Source of the DNA: Galaxea fascicularis
Taxonomy: Eukaryota > Cnidaria > Anthozoa > Scleractinia > Euphylliidae
Direction: 5' to 3'
Length of the DNA stretch: 64,000 nt
Assembly (NCBI GenBank): GCA_948470475.1
Contig: OX419346.1
Location: 6,099,184-6,163,183, forward strand
The notes under the pieces were generated by a model, which was given only the letters and a program-made list of their open reading frames with translations, was not told the DNA's origin and made no database searches. Shown one piece after another: positions 56,020 to 64,000 of the stretch. Within the stretch, counting starts at the first letter, position 1. Each line of letters begins with the position of its first letter. The position numbers and the translations under genes were made by a program.

Positions 56020-57285
56020 TCTACCCGGATTTTTGAAAACAGGGTCGCAGGAAAGTTATACTAAGCCTTGTTTATTTTAGTACTGAGGTGTGTTTCCCCC
56101 TTCTATTCTTCTTCGTCTTTGCTTGTGCTGGGGGGAGCGACGATGGCAATTAGCTGATTAGTAAGAGAAAGTTAACATTGAAAGTTGAAATAAGCTCTTT
56201 CCTCCTCCCCCCCCCCCTACCCTCCCCCTCCTCCCTTTTAATACTCTTTATTTGGTCCCACTCTCTCTCTCTCTCTCTCTTTCTTAAGAAAATTTGCATG
56301 AATTTGAAATCTTAGCGTAGGCTTAGTTTCAAACGGAGTCAGTATATTTAGCTTTCCTGTTCACTTCCTAGAGCAAAGTTTTCCTTAGAGCATCATGAAG
56401 CTCAGTGAGGGAAAAATTCTAGCGAGATGCAGTATCTGCCTCGTCTAATAACCTTCGTGCGTATTTATGTTGTCGGGGCTATGAAGTCGACTGTTAGGCG
56501 CAGTGAAGGTTATTGTAGAGCTTTGCTTTCGGAGGTAAGGAGTCTTTAGCCTCAAAACGTAGGTGTCAGGGTTGATTTGTAAGCGCAGATGGTGAAATTG
56601 GACTTGACTTTTGACCAGGCTAAAGACTTAGTAAAAATTGAGCAAGAAACAAGGGCTTGACGGAAGTTCGCTTGAAATCGTTTTTCAACATCCGGGACTT
56701 CAAGTAACTATCAGGCGACGACAAGATTTGCCTCGGTATTTCTGCGCGAAAACCGTAAGTTTTTCCAGTTTCTTGACTTGTTACCGCCCTTGCGGCTTTA
56801 GCGATTCTATGCTAGTGATCTGATAAGTGATGTGATAATTTGAAGTGTCATAATGTGTGATTTCCGGCCTCAAATCTAGTCGTAACATTTGCCACATGTT
56901 TACGTAGATGTAATTTACCAAGAGCTTGCTGTTATTTGTGTTAGCCACCAGGGAATTCGGTTTAAAACGTTGCTTGATTTCGTGCAAATCGATGCCTCTT
57001 TCCGACGGCAACTTTGCTCTCGGCAAGGCCGACGTTTCAAAGCAAGATTTGGGCAAAACTGACACTACTGCCCACACGATAGTTCAGGTCAGAGGTTACG
57101 TCGATTTCATGTCTAATTATACAGCAAATAGCCATGTTCTTTTTTTTTTTCCTTTCGTCGACACTGTAATCTGGTAATAAGCAAAAAGTTAAGTGTCCTT
57201 GTTGAACAACGGAGGTAATAGCAAAGGAAGTTCTAAAAAGCCTCGAATTTTCGTAGACCTGGTTTTCATAAGGTCGGGTATATAT
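56020..57285 (+). mobile_element. M element copy 3
   Basis: Repeats copy 2 at a distance of 1948 bases with the same ends. Confidence 0.85.
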
Positions 57286-57966
57286 TTCACAGGATTAGCA
57301 AATATGGGGACTGATTTCACAGCCAAACTTGTTCAAATCACAACTCTTTTCGCGTACAAATGTTACAGACCTTAGAAGACGGCTTTCAAGCCTAACATAA
57401 GTCCCCGATCTTCACAATGTCTGCACTTTAAGCAAGTCACTAGTATTCTAAGGTAATTTATGTCATGGCTATGACCAAGAGCACAGTTTCATGTCTAAAG
57501 ATTTGATCATCTAAAGGCAACTTCTCTGCTTTTCGCACTTAGAACTCTTCATTTGAACGTTTCCTATCGTTTTAAGTTGAATATGAAAGAATTCTGTGCA
57601 ATTCGACCGATATGCTTGAGATAATTATTTCACAGGATTAGCAAATATGGGGACTGATTTCACAGCCAAACTTGTTCAAATCACAACTCTTTTCGCGTAC
57701 AAATGTTACAGACCTTAGAAGACGGCTTTCAAGCCTAACATAAGTCCCCGATCTTCACAATGTCTGCACTTTAAGCAAGTCACTAGTATTCTAAGGTAAT
57801 TTATGTCATGGCTATGACCAAGAGCACAGTTTCATGTCTAAAGATTTGATCATCTAAAGGCAACTTCTCTGCTTTTCGCACTTAGAACTCTTCATTTGAA
57901 CGTTTCCTATCGTTTTAAGTTGAATATGAAAGAATTCTGTGCAATTCGACCGATATGCTTGAGATA
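57286..57966. repeat. N repeat pair 3
   Basis: Two 343-bp copies starting at 57286 and 57629. Confidence 0.95.
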
Positions 57967-59228
57967 TCTACCCGGATTTTTGAAAACAGGGTCGCAGGAA
58001 AGTTATACTAAGCCTTGTTTATTTTAGTACTGAGGTGTGTTTCCCCCTTCTATTCTTCTTCGTCTTTGCTTGTGCTGGGGGGAGCGACGATGGCAATTAG
58101 CTGATTAGTAAGAGAAAGTTAACATTGAAAGTTGAAATAAGCTCTTTCCTCCTCCCCCCCCCCCTACCCTCCCCCTCCTCCCTTTTAATACTCTTTATTT
58201 GGTCCCACTCTCTCTCTCTCTCTCTCTTTCTTAAGAAAATTTGCATGAATTTGAAATCTTAGCGTAGGCTTAGTTTCAAACGGAGTCAGTATATTTAGCT
58301 TTCCTGTTCACTTCCTAGAGCAAAGTTTTCCTTAGAGCATCATGAAGCTCAGTGAGGGAAAAATTCTAGCGAGATGCAGTATCTGCCTCGTCTAATAACC
58401 TTCGTGCGTATTTATGTTGTCGGGGCTATGAAGTCGACTGTTAGGCGCAGTGGAGGTTATTGTAGAGCTTTGCTTTCGGAGGTAAGGAGTCTTTAGCCTC
58501 AAAACGTAGGTGTCAGGGTTGATTTGTAAGCGCAGATGGTGAAATTGGACTTGACTTTTGACCAGGCTAAAGACTTAGTAAAAATTGAGCAAGAAACAAG
58601 GGCTTGACGGAAGTTCGCTTGAAATCGTTTTTCAACATCCGGGACTTCAAGTAACTATCAGGCGACGACAAGATTTGCCTCGGTATTTCTGCGCGAAAAC
58701 CGTAAGTTTTTCCAGTTTCTTGACTTGTTACCGCCCTTGCGGCTTTAGCGATTCTATGCTAGTGATCTGATAAGTGATGTGATAATTTGAAGTGTCATAA
58801 TGTGTGATTTCCGGCCTCAAATCTAGTCGTAACATTTGCCACATGTTTACGTAGATGTAATTTACCAAGAGCTTGCTGTTATTTGTGTTAGCCACCAGGG
58901 AATTCGGTTTAAAACGTTGCTTGATTTCGTGCAAATCGATGCCTCTTTCCGACGGCAACTTTGCTCTCGGCAAGGCCGACGTTTCAAAGCAAGATTTGGG
59001 CAAAACTGACACTACTGCCCACACGATAGTTCAGGTCAGAGGTTACGTCGATTTCATGTCTAATTATACAGCAAATAGCCATGTTCTTTTTTTTTTTCCT
59101 TTCGTCGACACTGTAATCTGGTAATAAGCAAAAAGTTAAGTGTCCTTGTTGAACAACGGAGGTAATAGCAAAGGAAGTTCTAAAAAGCCTCGAATTTTCG
59201 TAGACCTGGTTTTCATAAGGTCGGGTAT
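57967..59228 (+). mobile_element. M element copy 4
   Basis: This is the last M of the array. Instead of N it is followed by a (TA)n run and the second T module. It has a private change near 58450 (CAGTGGAGG for CAGTGAAGG). Confidence 0.85.
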
Positions 59229-59246
59229 ATATATATATATATATAT

Positions 59247-59541
59247 ACTGTATCCCTTGTGGATCCTCCATTGTCATCCGCTAAGTTGACTTCGGTCGTG
59301 CATCATGAATTTGATCCTTAGTTGGATTTCAAAACGGAGTTATAGGCTTCCCCTACCTTGTCACCTCGAAAGAAAAATTCCCCGGGATCCCACGTTCCTT
59401 ACCACGTAAATCCCGCTTCGATTGCCGTGTTGCCAGCATGGTTGTCCTGATGGTGTAGTGGTTATCACACCCGACTTGTAACGGGGGGGACGTGGGTTCA
59501 AATCCCACTCAGGGCGAATTTTCTTTCAAACATTTATTCAG

Positions 59542-59619
<78 letters not shown>

Positions 59620-59672
59620 TACCTTTTTTGCCGCACAGCAACGACCACCATTCAATCAACTATAAAGTGCAA
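59247..59672. repeat. T module, copy 2
   Basis: A second copy of 51719-52122, preceded by a short (TA)n (59226-59246) and containing a longer one (59543-59614). It ends AAAGTGCAA, then continues into unique sequence where copy 1 continues into M, consistent with insertion of M-N material at that point. Confidence 0.9.
59444..59516 (+). tRNA. tRNA-Thr(UGU)-like gene, copy 2
   Basis: Sequence looks identical to 51915-51987, including the imperfect anticodon stem and downstream TTTT. Confidence 0.55.
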
Positions 59673-62129
59673 ACGTACAGTTTCGAATATCCTTCCTGGC
59701 TCAAGGACTACATGATTATGGGCATAGACGATTAGCAAACGTTTGCCACATTACAGTTTTATTACATTTTAGCATAAATGGTATAAATCAAAAGATGTCT
59801 GAGTGAACATCTCAACATCTGAACCGGTTCGGTCCGTACTGTGGTTATTAAGGCCCGTTTCCGAAACGTCGTGCTACTGCCGTGCTTAGCTGGCTCGACT
59901 TTAGCACGGCTCCAGCACGACTTGGTTTCAGACGTCGAATTTAATTCTGACGAATAAAAAACTTTTGCTGTTAACATGGCTCAAACCATAACAAACCGGT
60001 TTTTCTGACTTTTGAAATGAATTTATAATTTATGAATTTCAGTTCGAAAAACTGCAGTAGCACGACGTTTGAAACCAAGTCGTGCTACTGTCAAATTTAA
60101 TTGGATCGACATGTATCGCTGACATTTTGATCTATTAAATTTTTAATTTTTTTTCTACTATGTTTTGGCAATAAGTACTAGTTCAGTCATCACTGAACAA
60201 AATAATAGTCGCATGAGATCATCAACAGTTACCATAGCAACGGTGTATGGACGTCAATGAGACCCATTTTGAAACTTCTAACGTTAATAGCGCGAGAACG
60301 AACTCGGTGACCCCCATTTCTTTAAATTTTATCCCATTTTACACAAAAAGAGGTAAAGGTACATAAATTAAAAACAAAAAATTCTCTAAAAGGGATCTTA
60401 CGTAATTCTTTCAAAACGTTATATTTTGAATTGAATGCAAAAAATCCGCTCCAGATATATACTTTTTAAATTTCACCTGTAATTTATTCTCAGTACGCAC
60501 TAAATAAAAGTGTGGGGTCACCGGGCTTTTCTTCACGTAATTATCCACGCGCGATCCTCGTGCGTCTTAAAATCTTGTCCGCTGCTCCTGAATAGAGCCC
60601 CCCCTTTTTTTTTTATCAACACGTGAACTTTTTTTTTCCAAATTGGAATTGGAACTAAACTGTTAAACCAACCGGCTAACCAACCTTCATTTGTTGCTTT
60701 GTTCTGGAGAATTTTGAACATTATAATCTGACTATTTTGTGCGAGATACGTTTGTTTTCATTTAAGTGAACAGCTCGCAGACACACGAATGTGTGCTGCT
60801 CACCCGGGGCTGCTTATTCATACTGGCTGGTTCAAGTTCCTCTTCAGTTTCATGTTGTTTTTCCATGGATATTTTTGCTTGCCTTTGAGAAGTTTTTAAT
60901 CACGCTCAAATGTCTTTTAGACGGAAAACGACCTTTGTGGCGACCAGAATTTACATGGCCAAATTCTCGTTTTTCTCGTCGCTTTCACCAGCATAAGCCA
61001 TTGTTGCAGGGTGCAAAGCATAGCCACGGAGGAAGCCGGCAAAGGAAAGGTAACGAAGTATATGAAGGCCTGGAGTGCAACTTTTGTTCCTTGGCATTTC
61101 ACAGTCCACTCCCGGGTCGAGTTGATCGATCGCGGCTTGTACGTAAAATATTTTCGTGGAACGAGATATGCTGTTTGTGGAACGTGTTTTTCTTTCAAGA
61201 ATGGCGGAAAGACTTTTCAGGTCATAAACGCTTGAAAAAAAATAGAGAAGGAAACTAGACTTCTGCAAAAAATATTTTGCGCCCCCATGTTTGTTTGCTT
61301 CTCCAGGAATTTTAAATCGCGCGCGGCTAGAACCCAGGCCTAAAACTATTGAGAGCCTCCTTAAGCTGTGTGCAAGATTTCAGCAAAGTTGAAATTTTGA
61401 CCAAAGCCCAAAGGGGTTAACCAATGGTTTAATGAGACCCCAAAGGGGTGGGTAATCTTCAACATCCCCCATAAGGGAAGGAAAGTAGTTTGCTCTTGTT
61501 CCTTTGAGAAGTTTTATGGTGTCATTTTTGTGATCCATCCTTAAATTTACACAGCAACGTCCAAAGACAGCGCGTTTGAACCTTGCAAAACCACGCGAGG
61601 TTTTTTCTCGCATACCCATACACTATAAAATAGAAGATTCAGTGGACCAATTTGGCTGCCCTTAACATTCAAACGCTGATTCATAACGGTTGAAAAAAAA
61701 AACAAACAAAAAATAAAATAAAAACAAACGAAAGGAATTAAGTCAGATAGCGTCTTTGGACGAGTATCTCAAACTTTTTTTTTTTTTTGATGAAGCGTGC
61801 ATGACATTTGCTTGACTGCTTTTTTACAACTTTCTGTAAGATGTTGAGCCATGTGCCTGCACTTGATGGGCTCTTTTTACATCGAGTTTGAGTTTCTCCC
61901 TTCAATAAGAATTTTAAAGGCTTTTCGGCAGAATACAACACCGCTATCCGATAAAAGATCAAATATTTTCCCGCCGAAACACGGGAGTTGCCCACGTCAT
62001 AGCCAAAATTTCTGCGATTCTATTGTGTCACTATTTTTTCTTACCCGTGGTGTTCCACGCGCGCCTCTTCGGCGTGCGGAGCTTCGCTATAACATGAAAA
62101 AGGAAGCTAACACCACTTTTCCCCAACAG
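59673..62129. other. Intergenic or upstream intron, no gene recognised
   Basis: This holds short repeats and poly-T/poly-A runs. Two copies of a CGTCGTGCTACTG motif are present (near 59868 and inside the hairpin at 60055). Open frames around 60791-61268 on both strands overlap each other and match nothing I recognise. Upstream exons of the HSPA12-like gene could be hidden here. Confidence 0.5.
60055..60090. repeat. 12-bp stem hairpin
   Basis: CAGTAGCACGAC (60055-60066) is perfectly inverted at 60079-60090 around a 12-base loop. Related GTCGTGCTAC sequence occurs near 59868, suggesting part of a small dispersed element. Confidence 0.7.
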
Positions 62130-62449
62130 GTCTTAGCGACGCCCTTCTTCATGTTGAGAAGTCCTACCTTGCAACTGTGGCGATTGACTTGGGGACAACG
62201 TACAGTGGTTTTGCGTTTTCGTTCAACAGGGACGGGGGCAAAGACTCTATTTTCATGAAAACAGACTGGAGGAGTCAAGACGGCGATTGTACAAGAAAGA
62301 CACCCACCTCCCTGCTGCTAAAGCCCGACCTGTCATTTGACTCATTTGGATATGCAGCGGAAGAGAAATATTCCAATCTTCGAAGCGTCTTTGAAGAAAA
62401 GGAATACTGGTTTTTCCAGCATTTTAAAATGTGTTTACACAATGACGAG
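62130..62449 (+). CDS. HSPA12-like exon (first visible)
   Basis: Acceptor CCCCAACAG/GTCTTA, donor GACGAG/GTAAGG. It contains AIDLGTTYSG and ends KMCLHNDE. No ATG precedes the ATP-binding motif in this exon, so translation starts further upstream. Confidence 0.85.
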
Positions 62450-63448
62450 GTAAGGGCTTACGAAATCAACACGCCCTTAAAAACGGAAAGAACAACACCA
62501 AAAAAAAAACAAAACAAAAGAAAAAAGAAAACAAATTAATACAAAGACCCAACTATATCATAGTACACATAAGATATTCGTAATTACAGGGTCGAAAATG
62601 TTTGTCTGACGGACTCGACGATGACCTGCTATCAAGCCATTCACTTCCGGAGATAAGTGAAACATACCAACGAAAAAACCAAGGGACAAAAACAATGTAC
62701 GTGATTTGTCTTCTGTCATGCCCTTGTCGATGTTTTGAAATATCGTCAACGTTTACAGTCTTAATGATTACTCAACCGTGGGCATAAAAAGTTTGAGAAC
62801 GGAAAAAACATGTTGTGGGGGCTTGTAATCGTCTTACTTTCGTGTCTTGCAAATCGTTTTAGAATTTGAACTTGGAGACCAAGATACTGGCGGCCAATGG
62901 CAAATGTCTGGAAGCCAAAACAGTGTTTGCCCACTCCATCAGATTTCTGAAGGACGAAGCAATGCAGATGATTCGACAGAATACTGGGGATGAAAGTTAC
63001 CAAATCAACGATATTCAGTGGGTGTTAACTGTGCCTGCCATATGGACGCCAAGAGCCAAACAATTCATGAGAGAAGCAGCTTATGAGGTATGAAAACAAG
63101 TGCCTCATTATTATCTGGCATTGCTGTTATAACTAGGCCCTGTTTTCTCGATGAGGCGAGGGTTAGCACACAGGGCGGGCGGGGCAGGATCTCACGTGGC
63201 TGTGAAGCCCGCCCTGCCTAAACCCATTGCTGCCCTTCTTAACTGGTTCTTTTTTTCTGGTATCTGACAGGCGGGTATTGGGTCACGTGACATCCCCGAG
63301 CAGTTGCTAATAGCCTTAGAGCCTGAAGCTGCTGCTGTTTTCTGTACGGAGAGGAACCTAGCCGAACCAACTTTAAATGAGGAGAAAGTCTCAGTAGAAG
63401 GCCAACTGTCTGTTCCTGAATCCCATTACATGGTTGTAGACATTGGGG
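62130..63448 (+). CDS. HSPA12-like Hsp70 ATPase, 5' and 3' partial, 3 exons
   Basis: Exons 62130-62449, 62863-63087 and 63271-63448 join in phases 0 and 0 and leave in phase 1. The first has the phosphate-1 loop VAIDLGTTYSGFAFSF. The second has NLNLETKILAANGK and WVLTVPAIWTPRAKQFMREA, the signature HSPA12 actin-fold region. The third has ALEPEAAAVFC and ends VVDIGG, the start of phosphate-2. HSPA12 proteins are divergent Hsp70 relatives that keep the ATP-binding fold but lack a typical substrate-binding domain; they are strongly expanded in some molluscs and other invertebrates. The first visible exon begins after a good acceptor (CCCCAACAG) and needs an upstream exon that I could not place. 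The gene continues past the window. Confidence 0.88.
62863..63087 (+). CDS. HSPA12-like exon (second visible)
   Basis: Acceptor CGTTTTAG/AATTTG, donor TATGAG/GTATGA, 75 codons in phase 0. VPAIWTPRAKQFMREAAYE is highly characteristic. Confidence 0.9.
63271..63448 (+). CDS. HSPA12-like exon (third visible)
   Basis: Acceptor TCTGACAG/GCGGGT, donor ATTGGGG/GTAAGT, exit phase 1. It encodes LLIALEPEAAAVFC and MVVDIGG. Confidence 0.9.
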
Positions 63449-63548
63449 GTAAGTACGAGGGTTGTCCAATACACTCAACTAGACTCTAGTTGTGTATAGT
63501 TGTATTCTATTGGAAAAGCGGAAGTCTAGTGGCGACCAGTTGGAAAAG

Positions 63549-64000
63549 TGTTCCATTGGAGTCTAGTGGATCCATTGGTGACGAGTAGATTCTACTGGAG
63601 TATCCGATTTTCTAGTCGTGCGGCACTTAGAAATATTTCTTAATCATGTCGGGTGGGAGGCCGTGTAAAACTGTTCCATTGGAGTCCACTGGATCCATTG
63701 GTAACGAGTAGATTCTAATGGAGTATACACTTAGAAGTACTTCTTAATCATGTCGGGTGGGAGGCCGTGTAAAACTGTTCCATTGGAGTCCACTGGATCC
63801 ATTGGTAGCGAGTAGATTCTATTGGAGTAACCGAATTTCTACTTGTGAGAGACTTAGAAGTACTTCTTAATCATGTCGGGTGGGAGGCCGTGTAAAACTG
63901 TTCCATTGGAGTCCACTGGATCCATTGGTAACGGGTAGATTCTATTGGAGTAACCGAGTTTCTAGTCGTGAGAGACTTTGAAATATTTCTTAATGTTGGT
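63549..64000. repeat. Tandem repeat, about 123/104-bp period, running off the window
   Basis: TGTTCCATTGGAGTC recurs at 63549, 63672, 63776 and 63899, each followed by GGATCCATTGGT and an ATTTCTTAATC/GTCGGGTGGGAGG block. One unit is about 20 bases shorter. It lies in the intron after the last visible HSPA12-like exon. Confidence 0.9.

Noticed and set aside
60791..61268. Overlapping open frames on both strands (up to 155 codons)
   Set aside because: They overlap one another in several frames, lack splice support and match nothing I recognise; probably chance.
62588..62695. Possible extra HSPA12-like exon (GRKCLSDGLDDDLL)
   Set aside because: It has an acceptor-like ATTACAG and an open frame, but it would end out of phase with its neighbours. 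The flanking exons already join in phase and match the HSPA12 layout directly.

Overview
This is eukaryotic, intron-rich, AT-rich DNA with no bacterial or viral gene organisation. It most likely comes from an anthozoan cnidarian such as a coral or sea anemone. That assignment is inferred from the mix of expanded MIEAP/SPATA18-like genes, an HSPA12-like gene, a Penelope-like element with a hammerhead-type motif, a short-LTR Ty3/gypsy element and abundant small TIR elements; no marker gene proves it. The window is dominated by repeats, and one 200-base run of N (1301-1500) marks an assembly gap.

Left part (1-9.9 kb). A 338-bp tandem duplication abuts a partial TIR element (from 543). A broken Penelope-like element follows, with its reverse-transcriptase core on the minus strand and its RT C-terminus plus GIY-YIG nuclease on the plus strand. 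An apparently intact Ty3/gypsy element lies at 4551-8832, with identical 105-bp LTRs, a 5-bp target duplication and one 1310-codon gag-pol frame. A 383-bp MITE comes next.

Gene part (9.9-31.4 kb). Two paralogous multi-exon genes face each other tail to tail: gene A on + (9965-20716, 5 exons, about 346 aa) and gene B on - (30571-21754, 8 exons, about 456 aa). I built both by joining reading frames at GT/AG sites with consistent phases. Their last exons resemble the C-terminal domain of mitochondria-eating protein (MIEAP/SPATA18). Gene B has three coiled-coil exons that I cannot find in gene A, where the corresponding intron is 5.45 kb long and full of repeats. Upstream of gene B, on the other strand, two near-identical 19-nt putative first exons (30983 and 31316) sit in a tandem duplication.

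Repeat part (31.9-59.7 kb). A near-perfect 213-bp palindrome precedes an 18.1-kb satellite array (31 units of about 587 bp). This is followed by an inverted 1.26-kb element (M'), a tRNA-Thr-like module between (TA)n runs, three M-N-N units of 1948 bp, a fourth M, and a second copy of the tRNA-like module. The ends of the 489-bp satellite segment, of M, and of the element at 543 share a terminal motif beginning ATATCT next to TA-rich junctions. I read this as one family of TIR elements that has expanded into satellite DNA, and it is the best candidate here for something undescribed.

Right end (62.1-64 kb). Three in-phase exons encode the N-terminal ATPase part of an HSPA12-type Hsp70 relative. 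The gene runs off the window, and its last visible intron carries a tandem repeat.
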